Origin: an uncultured Pelagibacteraceae bacterium
GTDB lineage: Bacteria; Pseudomonadota; Alphaproteobacteria; Pelagibacterales; AG-422-B15
Direction of reading: 5' to 3'
NCBI GenBank assembly: GCA_902526565.1
Contig: CABZLP010000007.1
Coordinates: 1-33,671, forward strand
Length of the DNA stretch: 33,671 nucleotides
In this document: positions 1 to 11,600 of the stretch, piece after piece
Layout of the letters: each line of letters starts with the position of its first letter
How positions within the stretch are numbered: position 1 is the first letter of the stretch
Notes under the pieces: generated by a model
Told to the model about the DNA's origin: nothing
Seen by the model: only the letters and a program-made list of their open reading frames with translations
Database searches by the model: none
Position numbers and translations under genes: made by a program

Positions 1-11
1 GGAGAAAGCAG

Positions 12-1091
12 ATGAGCAAAGCAAATTTGAAAGTAGTAGACGATAAAAAAATGGATAATTCTGAAAAAGCAAAAGCCTTAGATGTAGCAATGTCTCAAAT
101 TGAGCAGACTTATGGGAAAGGTTCAATTATGAAACTGGGCCAAAGAACTGCCATGGATGTTGAAGCTATTTCAACTGGATCTTTGTCCTTAGATGTAGCG
201 TTAGGGATAGGTGGTTTACCAAAAGGTCGTATTGTTGAAATCTATGGCCCTGAATCATCAGGCAAAACTACTTTGGCACTTCATGTAATCGCAGAAGCAC
301 AAAAAAAAGGTGAGAACTGTGCCTTCATTGATGCAGAGCATGCATTAGATCCTGCGTACGCAAAAAAATTAGGGGTGAATATTGATGAATTGCTAATTTC
401 TCAACCCGACACTGGAGAGCAAGCACTAGAGATTACTGACTCACTAGTTAGGTCAAAGGCAATATCGGTATTAGTAGTTGATTCAGTAGCTGCATTAACA
501 CCAAAGGCAGAAATTGAAGGTGAAATGGGTGATGCGCATATGGGTCTTCAAGCTAGATTGATGAGTCAGGCATTGAGAAAGTTAACTGGATCAGTTTCTA
601 AATCTAATTGTATGGTTATCTTCATTAATCAAATTAGAATGAAAATTGGTGTAATGTTTGGCAGTCCCGAGACAACCGCTGGTGGAAATGCTTTAAAATT
701 TTATTCATCATGTAGATTGGATATTAGAAGGATTGGTGCTATTAAAGATAAAGACGAGATTATTGGAAACCAAACGAGAGTTAAAGTTGTAAAAAACAAG
801 GTCGCACCACCATTTAGATTGGTTGAGTTTGATATAATGTACGGCGAAGGCATTTCAAAGTTAGGTGAGCTTATTGACCTCGGGGTTAAGGTAGGAACTA
901 TTGAAAAATCTGGAGCATGGTTCTCATATAAAGGAGAGAAGATTGGTCAAGGAAGAGAAAATTCTAAGATCTTCCTTAAAGAAAATCCTGCTATAGCTCA
1001 AGAAATTGAGTCGATAATTAGAGGACAGTCTCAAGAAATGCCTGAACAAATTGGTGAAAACTTGGGAGCCGAAGAACCAGAAGAAGAATAA
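12..1091 (+). CDS. recA: Recombinase RecA
   Basis: RecA is the ATP-dependent strand-exchange protein of homologous recombination and the coprotease that triggers the SOS response. The 359-residue product has the usual family length. The Walker A motif GPESSGKT is at residues 79-86, followed by the [10 protein letters not shown] segment, the [10 protein letters not shown] Walker B strand and the [10 protein letters not shown] loop. The C-terminus is acidic (EEPEEE), as in most RecA proteins. The ATG at 12 is preceded by a good ribosome binding site (GGAG at 1-4), so I accept this start. A later Met at codon 14 would remove only the disordered N-terminus. The gene is followed by an intrinsic terminator, so it appears to end its transcript. 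Its promoter and any LexA box lie outside the window. Confidence 0.99.
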   Translation: MSKANLKVVDDKKMDNSEKAKALDVAMSQIEQTYGKGSIMKLGQRTAMDVEAISTGSLSLDVALGIGGLPKGRIVEIYGPESSGKTTLALHVIAEAQKKGENCAFIDAEHALDPAYAKKLGVNIDELLISQPDTGEQALEITDSLVRSKAISVLVVDSVAALTPKAEIEGEMGDAHMGLQARLMSQALRKLTGSVSKSNCMVIFINQIRMKIGVMFGSPETTAGGNALKFYSSCRLDIRRIGAIKDKDEIIGNQTRVKVVKNKVAPPFRLVEFDIMYGEGISKLGELIDLGVKVGTIEKSGAWFSYKGEKIGQGRENSKIFLKENPAIAQEIESIIRGQSQEMPEQIGENLGAEEPEEE

Positions 1092-1120
1092 ATTTTAATC
1101 ATTATAATTGATCATAGCAA

Positions 1121-1145
1121 GGAGGCGCTGAAAAGCGCCTTTTTG
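1121..1145 (+). terminator. Intrinsic terminator after recA
   Basis: GGCGCT (1124-1129) pairs with AGCGCC (1134-1139) around a GAAA tetraloop, with an extra A-U pair and G-U pairs at the base, and is followed by a run of T (1140-1144). It lies 30 bp past the recA stop and is the most G+C-rich structure in this A+T-rich window. It should separate recA from alaS. Confidence 0.93.
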
Positions 1146-1177
1146 CGTTTTATTCAACAGGGTGTTATACGTAACAT

Positions 1178-3760
1178 ATGAGAATTAATGATCTAAGAAA
1201 TGCTTTCATATCATATTTTGAAAATGAGGGGCATGAGCACGTTCATTCTAGCCCACTTGTTCCGCAGAATGATCCAACACTTATGTTTGCTAATTCAGGA
1301 ATGGTGCAATTTAAAAATGTTTTCACTGGATTGGAAAATAGAGACTACAACAGAGCAGTCACCGCACAAAAATGCATTAGAGCTGGTGGTAAACATAATG
1401 ATCTAGAAAATGTTGGATATACTTTGAGACACCATACTTTTTTTGAAATGTTGGGAAATTTTTCTTTTGGAGATTATTTTAAAGATGATGCAATTAATTA
1501 TGCCTGGAAGTTTATCACATCAGATCTAGCTATAAATAAAGAAAAATTATGCGTTACAATTTATCACAATGATGATCAAGCATATGCTGCATGGAAAAAA
1601 GTTACTGGCCTTAGTGATGACAGAATAATTAGAATTTCAACGAAGGATAATTTCTGGTCTATGGGTGAAACAGGACCATGTGGACCTTGCTCTGAGATAT
1701 TTTATGACCATGGTGAGAAATTCAGTGGAAAGTTACCTAGTGAAGCTGACGAAACTGGAGACAGATTTGTTGAAATATGGAATCTAGTTTTTATGCAATT
1801 CGAACAGTTGAATTCGAACGAGAGAATTGATCTGCCTAAGCCCTCAATTGATACGGGTATGGGAATTGAGAGAATTGCCGCCGTCATGCAAGGTACAAAT
1901 GATAACTACCAAGTTGATAGCATAAAAGAAATTATTAACAATTCAATAGATCTAACTAAGGCTGACGACAATAAATTAATTTCAAGTCACAGAGTGATAG
2001 CTGATCATTTACGTTCTTCATGTTTCTTAATTGCTGATGGCGTATTACCTTCTAATGAGGGAAGAGGCTATGTACTGAGAAGAATTATGAGAAGAGCGAT
2101 GCGTCATGTTCATCTGCTTCAATGCAAAGATACTTTAATGCATCAATTGGTCCCAACTTTAATGCTTAATATGAAGGATGCATATCCGGAATTGTTAAGG
2201 GCAGAAGTGCTAATCAAAGAGACATTAAAGTACGAAGAGGAAAAATTTAAAGATCTTTTAGAAAAAGGTATTATGCAATTAGAAGCTATATCTCAAAACC
2301 TTGGATCTAATGATATTTTTCCAGGAGAATCTGCATTTAAGCTTTATGATACTTATGGATTTCCAATTGATCTAACTCAGGACATATTAAAAAGTAAAAA
2401 TATCTCTATAGATATCGAAAGTTTTAATAAAAAACTTGAGGCACAAAAAGAATTAGCAAGAACAAATTGGTCAGGCGCAGGAGGAGCAGCGACACATAGA
2501 ATTTGGTTTGAATTAAATAACGAATTATCTGCAACAGAATTCCTTGGATATAATAGTATAGAAACGCAAGGTGAAGTTTTGTCAATAATCAAAAATGATC
2601 AAAGGGTAAATAAATTAAAAGATGGCGAAAAAGGAGTGCTTATATTAAATCAAACCGTTTTTTATGCAGAGTCAGGTGGGCAAATTGGGGACACAGGAAT
2701 AATAAAAGGAGAAAATTTTGAGTTCAAAGTTGAAGACACTCAAAAAAGAGGACAAGTAATCATTCATTCTGGCGTTGTGATTAGAGGCATTATAGAAATT
2801 GGTCTAAATGCATCTTTATCAGTTAATCAAAAGCAAAGAAATGATTGCCGGGCATATCATTCAGCTACACATATTTTACACCAATCTCTAAGAGATAGAC
2901 TGGGGGAGCATGTTACACAGAAAGGATCTTTAGTTTCAAATGACAAATTAAGGTTTGATTTTAGCCATCATAGATCAATGACAAATATAGAAATTGAAGA
3001 TGTTCAAAATAAAGTAAATGAAATTATCAAGAGTGGTTCTGAGGTAGAAACACAAATAATGTCCCCGGATGATGCCGTAAAGGCCGGTGCTCTTGCCCTG
3101 TTTGGAGAAAAGTATTCTGATGAAGTAAGAGTTCTCAAAATAGGAAAATTAAATGACAAAACATATAGTACTGAGTTATGTGGAGGAACACATGTTTCAA
3201 ATACAAAAGAAATTGGGGAATTGAAGATTATTAGTGAGTCTTCTGCTGCCTCAGGCGTAAGAAGAATTGAGGCTTTAAGAGGTGATGATTTATTAAAATA
3301 TAATGAAGAGAAGAAGAGTGAAAACCTTAGGTCAGAAGAAAAAAGATTAGATATTAAAAAAGTAAAAGAAATTTCTACTGTGAACATAAAACTTCTTGAA
3401 GAAGCGATGCAAATGAGCATTAGTAATGTCTCTGATCAAAATATAATTATTGAATTTTGTGACAATGTTCCAGTTAATGAATTAAGACCACTGATTGATA
3501 AATATAAAAAACTAATTTCTGGAGATGGTGTTATTATTATCTGCGCTAAAAAGGATAATAAGTTAAGTTTCTTAATTGGCGTTACAGATCTACTAGCTAA
3601 CAAAATTGGAGCAGACGAAATTGCTAAATTTGCCTCTTCTATTTCAAATGGCAAAGGGGGCGGAGGTAGAAAAGATTTTGCTCAATCAGGAGGCATGTTA
3701 ATAGATGAAAATGATCAAAAAAAGAAACTGAGAGAGTTTATTATTGATAAGTTACAGTAA
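1178..3760 (+). CDS. alaS: Alanyl-tRNA synthetase
   Basis: This enzyme charges tRNA-Ala with alanine and hydrolyses mischarged Ser/Gly-tRNA-Ala. At 860 residues it is close to the usual 870-880. The class II catalytic domain is N-terminal (NSGMVQFK near residue 40, then the GMGIERIA motif 3 region). The editing domain carries the zinc ligands HSATH (about 561-565) and CGGTH (about 668-672). The C-terminal DHHA1-type domain has the glycine-rich [13 protein letters not shown] segment near 824. The start [10 protein letters not shown] fits family alignments, although no strong Shine-Dalgarno sequence precedes it. Only 33 bp separate it from the recA terminator, so its promoter must be very close or overlap that region. 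Its last 20 bp overlap the 3' end of icd on the other strand. Confidence 0.98.
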   Translation: MRINDLRNAFISYFENEGHEHVHSSPLVPQNDPTLMFANSGMVQFKNVFTGLENRDYNRAVTAQKCIRAGGKHNDLENVGYTLRHHTFFEMLGNFSFGDYFKDDAINYAWKFITSDLAINKEKLCVTIYHNDDQAYAAWKKVTGLSDDRIIRISTKDNFWSMGETGPCGPCSEIFYDHGEKFSGKLPSEADETGDRFVEIWNLVFMQFEQLNSNERIDLPKPSIDTGMGIERIAAVMQGTNDNYQVDSIKEIINNSIDLTKADDNKLISSHRVIADHLRSSCFLIADGVLPSNEGRGYVLRRIMRRAMRHVHLLQCKDTLMHQLVPTLMLNMKDAYPELLRAEVLIKETLKYEEEKFKDLLEKGIMQLEAISQNLGSNDIFPGESAFKLYDTYGFPIDLTQDILKSKNISIDIESFNKKLEAQKELARTNWSGAGGAATHRIWFELNNELSATEFLGYNSIETQGEVLSIIKNDQRVNKLKDGEKGVLILNQTVFYAESGGQIGDTGIIKGENFEFKVEDTQKRGQVIIHSGVVIRGIIEIGLNASLSVNQKQRNDCRAYHSATHILHQSLRDRLGEHVTQKGSLVSNDKLRFDFSHHRSMTNIEIEDVQNKVNEIIKSGSEVETQIMSPDDAVKAGALALFGEKYSDEVRVLKIGKLNDKTYSTELCGGTHVSNTKEIGELKIISESSAASGVRRIEALRGDDLLKYNEEKKSENLRSEEKRLDIKKVKEISTVNIKLLEEAMQMSISNVSDQNIIIEFCDNVPVNELRPLIDKYKKLISGDGVIIICAKKDNKLSFLIGVTDLLANKIGADEIAKFASSISNGKGGGGRKDFAQSGGMLIDENDQKKKLREFIIDKLQ

Positions 3761-4970
3761 GTTTTTTATCTAGGTTTCGTTCAATAATTTCTAAAAAATC
3801 TTCAGTACTATGCCAATCTTGTTCATGAGGCATTAATAAAGCTAGATCTTTTGTCATTGAGCCACTTTCAACAGTCTCAATACATACTTTTTCTAATTTA
3901 TCAGCAAATTGAATTAGTTCATCATTCTCATCCAGTTTCCCACGATATTTAAGGCCCCTTGACCATGCAAAGATAGAGGCAATTGGGTTAGTTGAGGTCT
4001 GTTTACCCTCTTGATGCAATCTGTAATGCCTTGTTACTGTTCCATGAGCAGCCTCTGCCTCGATTGTTTTTCCATCTGGAGTCATTAATACACTTGTCAT
4101 GAGGCCTAGCGATCCAAATCCCTGAGCAACAGTATCAGATTGTACATCTCCGTCATAGTTTTTGCAGGCCCATACAAATTTTCCATTCCATTTTAATGCA
4201 GATGCGACCATATCATCTATTAATCTGTGCTCGTAATCTAAATTGAGTGATTTAAATTTATCAGCAAATTCATTTTCATATACTTCCTGAAAGAGATCTT
4301 TAAACCTACCATCGTATTGTTTTAAAATAGTATTTTTTGTGGATAAATAGACAGGCCATTCGCGCATTAATGCATAATTCATACAAGATTTTGCAAAGTC
4401 TCTGATTGACTCGTCTGTATTATACATTGCCATCGCTACACCACTCGATTGAAATTCATAAACTTCTTTTTCAATAGGTTCTATATTTGGATCTTCTGGA
4501 GTCCATTTGATACTTAACTTCCCTTTACCAGGTACTTTAAAATCTGTTGCTTTATATTGATCTCCAAAAGCGTGTCTACCAACAACTATTGGATCAGTCC
4601 ATCCAGGCACAAGTCTTGGAACATTTTTGCAAACAATTGGCTCCCTAAAAACTGTTCCACCAAGTATATTTCTTATAGTTCCATTCGGTGAACGCCACAT
4701 TTCTTTCAGTTTAAATTCTTCTACTCGGTCTTCATCAGGCGTTATAGTGGCACATTTAACACCAACACCGTATTTTTTTATAGCATTTGCAGAGTCAACT
4801 GTAATTTTGTCATTGGTTCTATCCCTGCTTATTACTCCAAGATCATAATAATCAAGGTCTACATCAAGATATGGAAGTATGAGTTTATCTTTAATAAACT
4901 GCCATATAATTCTTGTCATTTCATCACCATCTACTTCAACTAGTGGCGTTTTAACTCTAATTTTATTCAC
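3741..4970 (-). CDS. icd: NADP-dependent isocitrate dehydrogenase
   Basis: The enzyme oxidatively decarboxylates isocitrate to 2-oxoglutarate in the TCA cycle and produces NADPH. The 409-residue protein is of the homodimeric type shared by alphaproteobacteria and eukaryotes, not the E. coli type. The substrate-binding SPNGTIRN is at residues 94-101, [12 protein letters not shown] follows near 133, and the cofactor region [11 protein letters not shown] is near 310. The start is a GTG at 4968-4970, lying inside the end of the upstream LOG gene (8-bp overlap); no upstream ATG in frame would make sense. The stop overlaps the alaS stop region on the opposite strand by 20 bp. It is the last gene of the efflux-type gene string, so it either rides on that transcript or has a promoter within the LOG gene. 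Confidence 0.97.
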   Translation of the reverse strand: MNKIRVKTPLVEVDGDEMTRIIWQFIKDKLILPYLDVDLDYYDLGVISRDRTNDKITVDSANAIKKYGVGVKCATITPDEDRVEEFKLKEMWRSPNGTIRNILGGTVFREPIVCKNVPRLVPGWTDPIVVGRHAFGDQYKATDFKVPGKGKLSIKWTPEDPNIEPIEKEVYEFQSSGVAMAMYNTDESIRDFAKSCMNYALMREWPVYLSTKNTILKQYDGRFKDLFQEVYENEFADKFKSLNLDYEHRLIDDMVASALKWNGKFVWACKNYDGDVQSDTVAQGFGSLGLMTSVLMTPDGKTIEAEAAHGTVTRHYRLHQEGKQTSTNPIASIFAWSRGLKYRGKLDENDELIQFADKLEKVCIETVESGSMTKDLALLMPHEQDWHSTEDFLEIIERNLDKKLTVTYQ

Positions 4971-5505
4971 AAAGTTCCAATTCTTTTTTTAATTCTGAGT
5001 GATTTTTGATTACTTTATATGCTTCTTTCATATTTTCTCCAGCAAAATCCTCATCAATAAGACGATCTATTAGTTTGATGAGTCCATCCCAAAAGTTATT
5101 TAAATTATAAATATAAATAGGCTTTTTATGAAGTCGCAGTTGTTTCCAGGAATATACTTCAAAAAATTCTTCCAAAGTTCCAATTCCTCCTGGAAAAATA
5201 ACAAAACCGTCTGCTTGCATAAACATTTCCATCTTTCTTTCATGCATAGTTTTAACTATTTTAAGATTGTTAAGGCTGTTGTTCTTCTTTTCTATATCAA
5301 TTAAATGCTCAGTTATTACTCCATATACATTGCCTCCACTATCAAGAACACTATTGGCTAATATGCCCATTAAGCCCATGTTGCCACCACCATAGATAAG
5401 TTTGATTTTGTGTTTTGCTAAAAGCGATCCAAGTCTTTTAGCTTCATTTTTATAGATACTTTTTACATGTTTGGAGGAACCACAGTAAACAGCTATAGAC
5501 CTCAT
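4963..5505 (-). CDS. LOG-family nucleoside 5'-monophosphate phosphoribohydrolase (TIGR00730-like)
   Basis: Members of this Rossmann-like family release free bases from nucleoside 5'-monophosphates. Plant and some bacterial members make active cytokinins; others are simply nucleotide hydrolases. The 180-residue length is typical. The signature PGGIGTLEE is at 105-113, the conserved ERK triplet at 89-91, and the glycine-rich [10 protein letters not shown] at 38-47. The ATG shares its A with the stop codon of the upstream RND gene (TAATG), and the gene's last 8 bp overlap the GTG start of icd, so translation of RND, LOG and icd is probably coupled. The substrate cannot be told from sequence, and the older label 'lysine decarboxylase family' should not be used. 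Confidence in the family is high and in the physiological role low. Confidence 0.9.
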   Translation of the reverse strand: MRSIAVYCGSSKHVKSIYKNEAKRLGSLLAKHKIKLIYGGGNMGLMGILANSVLDSGGNVYGVITEHLIDIEKKNNSLNNLKIVKTMHERKMEMFMQADGFVIFPGGIGTLEEFFEVYSWKQLRLHKKPIYIYNLNNFWDGLIKLIDRLIDEDFAGENMKEAYKVIKNHSELKKELELCE

Positions 5506-8500
5506 TAATCAGCCAAAACTTTAACATTGAGTATTTTGGACTTACTATAAAATATATTTTTAATACTTTTCGGCAATGCAAGAAGAGCAGGTGTAACAAA
5601 CAATGTGGCAAAAGACGCAAATCCTATACCCCAAATAAGTGACCAAGCAAGAAGAACAAAAAAGTATGTTTCTTCACTCTTATATGCAATCGTTCTGTCA
5701 AAAATATCCAAGCTTATTTGGAGTGCTGATGGAAGTAGACCGGTAATTGTCGTAATTGTAGTTAAAAAAATTGGCCTAATTCTATTTTTACATGCAACTA
5801 AAATTGCCTCATAGACATTGCTTCTATCCTCTAGAAGTTCTTTACGATAACTGTCAATTAAAATTATATTATTATTCACAACAATTCCCATACAAGCAAC
5901 AATACCTAAACCTGAAAATACAATACTGAATTTTAAATCAAGTAATAGAGTTCCAAGTAATATGCCTCCGATTGATAGAATTACAGAAAATAAAATTATA
6001 AATGTATGATAAAAGTTATTAAACAAGGTAATCAACACTATAAAAATCCCCACCAATGCACCAAAGAATGCTAACATTAAAAAATTCATCGAGCTGGCCG
6101 AGTCTTCAGCTTCACCAGCAAATTTGATAAATACATTTGAAGGTAAATTTAATTCATCCACCCATTTTGATAGTTCCTGCTTTACCTCTGATGCATTTAA
6201 TTCATCATTTATATTTGCATCAATTACAAGTGTTCTCATGCCTTGTTGTTTTCCAATGGTAAAAACTTTTTCTCTTTTTTGCTTGTCAACAAAGTTGGAT
6301 AATGGGACTAGACCTTGAGAAGTTGAAATATTTGTTCTTTCAATCGAGGAGAAAGTTTTTTCGTCAGAAGGTAAATAAATTTTTACAGGTATTCTCTCCT
6401 CAGCATTATCAGGAATAATATTACCAATTGTAAGACCTGAAGTAGCAATTTTAATACTATCACCAATTGTATTTTTTGATAAATCGTATTTTTTTGTTTC
6501 ATTTGAGTCGATATTATAGATCCATTCAATCCCTGTAATTGGATTTTTAATATTCTGATCAGTAAACGAGTCATCTTTTATTAATTTCTGCAGCACAATT
6601 CCTGCAAATTGTCTAATTTTGGTTGAGTCTGCAGACTGAACTTCAATTGTAAGATCTTTCGCCCACTGCGAACCGCTATAATCGTTTGCACTAACACTAA
6701 TATTTAAACCCTGAATTACTGATAACCTTTTTTCTAGGTCCTGAATAACTAAATCAGTATCTGGCCGGTCCTTAAAGTCAATTAAATCTACCCAAATATC
6801 TGCCACCATATCTGTTGGGTTATTATCAAATAACCATATCCTATCTCGATAGATTGTATTTCCATAAAAATTCTTAATATGAGGATGTCCAACTATTACA
6901 TCGATTGTTTCTTCTAGATAACCTTTTGACTCTGAAGGAGATAAATTACCTTTTGCCAAGATTTCTATTTCTAGACTGTTTGCCTTGTCTTCAGCAAAAA
7001 AAACATATTCTGTGTTAGACTTTATTATTCCAAATACGATTGTTGAAAATATAAGAATACCAAATAATGAAATTTTAATTGGATTTACAATTATATAATT
7101 AATAATTGTTCCATAGTATGTATAAAACAAACTATCGTAAGGATCTTTTTTTGTAACCATTCCTGCAGTCTTCATTCCAAAAGATGACCCAAGTACAGGA
7201 ATTATAATCATTGTAACAAAGAAAGAGCATAACAATACAACAAGTACTGTCCTTGGAATTACTCGTATCCATACACCAAAAAAATCTGGCCAAAATGCTA
7301 AAGGCAAGAATGCTAATACGGTAGTTAATGTAGATGCAAATATTGGATAAAACATGTCGTGAGCTGCATTAAGGTAAGACAAAGACCTCCTAACACCTTT
7401 TTCCTGTTCTCTTCTAGCGTATTCGGTTATTACGATCGGTCCATCAACAAGCAGCCCAACTGATAATACAAGGCCCATTATGCTCATTAAATTATAGGAC
7501 ATGCCCATGAAATTCAGAATCGTTATTGAGAGTAAATAAGTAGTTGGTATTGAAACGCCTACAAGAAGTCCAACACGCCACCCAAGAATAGCTACAATAA
7601 TGGTCATCACAATGATTACGGCTGTTATTACAGTATTTTCAGATGCTGAAATTCTATCATTTATATCCTTAGATTCGTCCGCTATGAGCACAGCTGATGC
7701 AATAGGGCTAATGGTCCCGTCTAATTCAGAAAGTTTTTTCTTTATGCTATCATAAAGTGTAATTGTGCTTGAGTTCTCTTTTTTATTAATTTGAAGTAAT
7801 ATACCTGGATTACCATTTATGTTTACGTAGTCTTTATTTTTATCAAATGTTTGTTTTACACTAGCAATATCGCTTAAATAAATTGTCTTATTAGATGATG
7901 ATTTTATTGGTAGTTTATTAAGTTCTGCTGCGGACTTGTATAGAGACTTTATTTTAACAGAATAGTCAGAATTATTGTTTGTAATCTTCCCTGCAGAAAT
8001 AAGGTTGTTATATTTTTTAAAAGACTCAAGTACATTATTAATTCCTAGATCATATTTTTCCATTGAGGACGCATTTATATTTATGTCTATTATTTCATCT
8101 TTTTTTCCTTTATATTCAATATCTGTAACGTCATAAAGTTGTTCAAATTCGTCTTCATATTTTTCAGCAACCTTGACTAATTCTCGGTAACCCATATCGC
8201 CGTGAATGCCAACTAATACAAATTGATAATTAGAAGATTTATGTTCAACTACCTCTCTGAGGTCATAACCCTGAGGCAGGTCATCAATATTTAAAATTTT
8301 ATTTCTTACTTCTTTTGCAATATTTGGTATCTCAGTATCTAATTCAAATGCAATTAAAAATGATACCAGTCCATCTTTTGTGATAGAAACAACTTCCTTT
8401 GAATCTTTCATTGTCATCATTTCTTTTTCTATCGGAGTTGTAATTAATCTTTCTACATCTGTTGAAGATGCTCCATCATAATAGACAATTACTGAAACAG

Positions 8501-8636
8501 ACTTTAGGTCCACATTTGGCCATTCATGCCGTGGGAAGCTAGTATAGGATAGAACACCAACTAAAAATATACCTACCAAAATAGTGTTAATAGTTTTTTT
8601 TCTGAAAAAAATTGTATCAAGTATTTTTTTTAGCAT
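5505..8636 (-). CDS. RND efflux pump inner-membrane subunit (second of a pair)
   Basis: This is a proton-driven RND transporter subunit of 1043 residues, with an N-terminal transmembrane segment, two large periplasmic domains and clusters of membrane helices in each half. The TM4 region reads GLLVDGPIV, with a single Asp (D398) where AcrB has two. The TM10 region reads GIVVNNNIILID (first Asn at 921), where AcrB has Lys940. RND subfamilies lacking that Lys are known, so this need not mean loss of function. The ATG abuts the TAA of the upstream RND gene with no spacer, and the TAA overlaps the next ATG. Its divergence from the neighbouring subunit, together with a single adaptor gene, suggests a heteromeric pump in the manner of MdtBC. 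The substrate is unknown. Confidence 0.93.
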   Translation of the reverse strand: MLKKILDTIFFRKKTINTILVGIFLVGVLSYTSFPRHEWPNVDLKSVSVIVYYDGASSTDVERLITTPIEKEMMTMKDSKEVVSITKDGLVSFLIAFELDTEIPNIAKEVRNKILNIDDLPQGYDLREVVEHKSSNYQFVLVGIHGDMGYRELVKVAEKYEDEFEQLYDVTDIEYKGKKDEIIDININASSMEKYDLGINNVLESFKKYNNLISAGKITNNNSDYSVKIKSLYKSAAELNKLPIKSSSNKTIYLSDIASVKQTFDKNKDYVNINGNPGILLQINKKENSSTITLYDSIKKKLSELDGTISPIASAVLIADESKDINDRISASENTVITAVIIVMTIIVAILGWRVGLLVGVSIPTTYLLSITILNFMGMSYNLMSIMGLVLSVGLLVDGPIVITEYARREQEKGVRRSLSYLNAAHDMFYPIFASTLTTVLAFLPLAFWPDFFGVWIRVIPRTVLVVLLCSFFVTMIIIPVLGSSFGMKTAGMVTKKDPYDSLFYTYYGTIINYIIVNPIKISLFGILIFSTIVFGIIKSNTEYVFFAEDKANSLEIEILAKGNLSPSESKGYLEETIDVIVGHPHIKNFYGNTIYRDRIWLFDNNPTDMVADIWVDLIDFKDRPDTDLVIQDLEKRLSVIQGLNISVSANDYSGSQWAKDLTIEVQSADSTKIRQFAGIVLQKLIKDDSFTDQNIKNPITGIEWIYNIDSNETKKYDLSKNTIGDSIKIATSGLTIGNIIPDNAEERIPVKIYLPSDEKTFSSIERTNISTSQGLVPLSNFVDKQKREKVFTIGKQQGMRTLVIDANINDELNASEVKQELSKWVDELNLPSNVFIKFAGEAEDSASSMNFLMLAFFGALVGIFIVLITLFNNFYHTFIILFSVILSIGGILLGTLLLDLKFSIVFSGLGIVACMGIVVNNNIILIDSYRKELLEDRSNVYEAILVACKNRIRPIFLTTITTITGLLPSALQISLDIFDRTIAYKSEETYFFVLLAWSLIWGIGFASFATLFVTPALLALPKSIKNIFYSKSKILNVKVLAD

Positions 8637-11600
8637 TTACGCGAATGAAGGCTTTCTAAATTTTTTTATAATATCTTTGATGTGATCTGGTAAAACTAGA
8701 AGGCAAGGAGTTAGCACTAAAGTTAAAATTGCGGAAAAAGAAATACCATAAATGATGCATTGAGCCAGTGGAGCCCAAGATGTTGATGCATTAGAGTCAT
8801 ACGCGATATCTCTGGCTATTGGATCGATAGAATAGTTTAGCGCTAAAGGTATCAAGCCCAACATTGTTGTAAGTGATGTAAGAAAAATAGGGCGCAATCT
8901 TTGAGCACAGGCCTTAATTATTCGAGTTCTTACATCCTCATTAGACTTAGAGGAAATAACATTAAAGCTGTCTATTAAAATTATATTATTGTTTACAACT
9001 ATTCCCGCTAAAGAAACTATACCAATTCCTGTTAAAAGTGCGCTAAATACCTGGTTGAATATAAGTAAGCCCAACATCACCCCAGCTGTACTGAGTACAA
9101 CGGCACTTAGAATAATTGTCATTTGATAAAAATTATTGAATTGGGTTACTAATAATGCAGCCATAAGCATGATTGAAATAACAAAAGCCTGTGTAACGAA
9201 ATTTAGTGAATTTACTTGCTCTTCATTATCACCTCCAAATTCAATATCAACATTTGCAGGAATACTCTGTTCTTTAATCCATGATTCAAATAATTTCAAT
9301 CTAGATTCAGGTGTAAATTCTGATGAAACATCCGCTTTAATTATTGTTACGTGTTTAGAGTCAAATTTTCTTACATAATTTACTTTTTGTTGGGGTTTTT
9401 TTTCAACAAAATTTGAAATCGGAACCATACCAGACTCCGTATTTATTAAAATATTGTCTAGTTCATCAATATACCTTTCCTTTTCTGGATATCTCAGGAC
9501 AATGTCTAATTCTTCGTCAATATCTTTTGGCCTATAAGAGCCAATTGTAAGCCCACTAGTAATAAGGCCAATTGAATTCCCAATGGTAGGTATGTCTGCG
9601 CCGAATTTTGCTGCTTTTGGCTTATCAACAAAAAGTTCCCATTCTACGCCCGGTACCGGAAGAGTACTTTCTAAATTGACAAGGCCAACTACTGTATTCA
9701 AATAGCTCTTAATATCTTGAGCAACAGTCATTGTAGAGCTTCTGTTGGGCCCAAGTACTCTTATTTCAATATCTTTACCAGTTGGTGGGCCACCTTCTTG
9801 TGCTTTGATCTCAGTCTTGATTCCTGGAATCTTGTCCAGTTCTTTTCTCATATTTTCAATTACAACTCTTCCATTTTCTCTCTCTTTTCTGTCGGTAAAT
9901 TCAAAGAAAAATGAGGCAATTGTATCATCTGAGCTACTACCACCTGTTCTAAAATTATTGAATCTTCCAGTTTGCAAAAATAGATTTTTAACACCTTTTG
10001 TTCCGTGTACGATTTCTTCAACTGATTCAGATAATTCATCAATTTGCTCGATTGTAAGATTTCCACGTGCTTGAATTTTTCCAAATCCAGCATATGGATC
10101 ACTTTGAGACACTAAAACAACACCTTTACCTATTGAAGAATAAGTTGAAATAACAATAAATGAGAAAATAATTATTGATCCACTAACTATCAACGGTCTT
10201 TTAAGGACCAGTGTCAGAAAATTAATATATTTTCCAACAATTCCCTCAACTTTAGAGAGATCATATGCATGTTCTGAACTTATTGACTGAACAGTTTTTT
10301 TGCTCATTTCGGAAGCCTTGCCAAAAATACTGCCAATCACAGGAACAATCATCAGACTATAAATTAAAGCCACAGTTAGGATGATGAATATTGTAATAGG
10401 TAGAACTCTCATGAACTGCCCACTTACACCTGGCCAGAAAAATAAAGGAATAAATACCGCTAACGTTGTTGCTGCTGATGCAGTGACAGGCCAGAACATT
10501 CTTTTTGCAGCATAAATAAAGGCTGTTTTCTTATCATATCCCTCTACCATTTTTCTATCGGCCAATTCTACAACAACTATCGAGCCGTCTATCAGCATCC
10601 CTAAAGCCACCAACATTCCAAATATAACCATAAAATTATATGTAAACCCGAGGGCATATAAAATAAAAATGGCAATAATAATTGATACTGGAATACCAGA
10701 TCCTACTATTAAGGAGGACCTAATCCCAAAAGTTATCATCGCTACAATTAGCACAAACATAGTAGCCATTATAATATTTCCTTGAAGTGAATTAACTTGT
10801 TCAAGCATTACATCTTTTGTATTTAATACATAGCCAAGACTAATATCAGGTGAAATTTTTGATTGATATTTTTCTACAATATTTTCAACTTTATTAATCG
10901 TACTTATTAGGTTTGCCCCACGCGCTTTTTTTACTCCTAAGCAAATACTTTGATTTTGATTAATACTTGTAAAAAACGTTCGCTCTTTGAAGTTTCTTTT
11001 AACATCGGAAATATCAGACAGCAGGACAACTCCGTTGGAAGAAGATCTGATAGGTATAGAATTAATTTCACTTTCGTCTTCAAATAAACCTGGAACATCT
11101 ACCGAGAATTGCCCCTGACCAGTTTCAATTTCGCCAGCCATAACAGCCTGATTATTATTATTGATTGCTCTTATAATTTCATAAATAGAAATATTATAAT
11201 TCTCAATTTGATTACGGTTAAGTATTGCTTCTAATTGTTCATCTCTATTTCCGATCAAATCAACTTCAAAAATTTCTGGAAGAAGCTCTATTTCATTCTG
11301 AATATCTCGTATAATATTTAAAAGTTCTCGTTCTTGAGCAACATCTGAGGAAATTGCTACAATAATTGAGGGGTCATCAGATAAAGATACTTCTCTAACT
11401 ATTGGATCTTTAGCATCTTCTGGAAACTTTGATTTAGCTTCGTTTACAGCATCTCTGACATTATCTAAAGATTTTGACATTGTCTCAGCCGCTTCAAACT
11501 CTACAACTGCAGCCGCATAACCTTCGAAACCAAACGCTTGAAGTTTTTTTACACCCTCAATGGATCTCAACTCTTCTTCGAGAGGACGTACTAATAATCT

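Noticed and set aside
1143-1171. TTGCGT...TATACG as an alaS promoter
   Set aside because: The -35 element is poor, overlaps the recA terminator tail, and would imply a leaderless mRNA; not supportable by eye.
3004-3420. 138-codon open frame on the minus strand inside alaS
   Set aside because: It lies opposite the conserved editing-domain coding sequence of alaS, has Ser/Phe/Leu-rich low-complexity translation and matches no family pattern.
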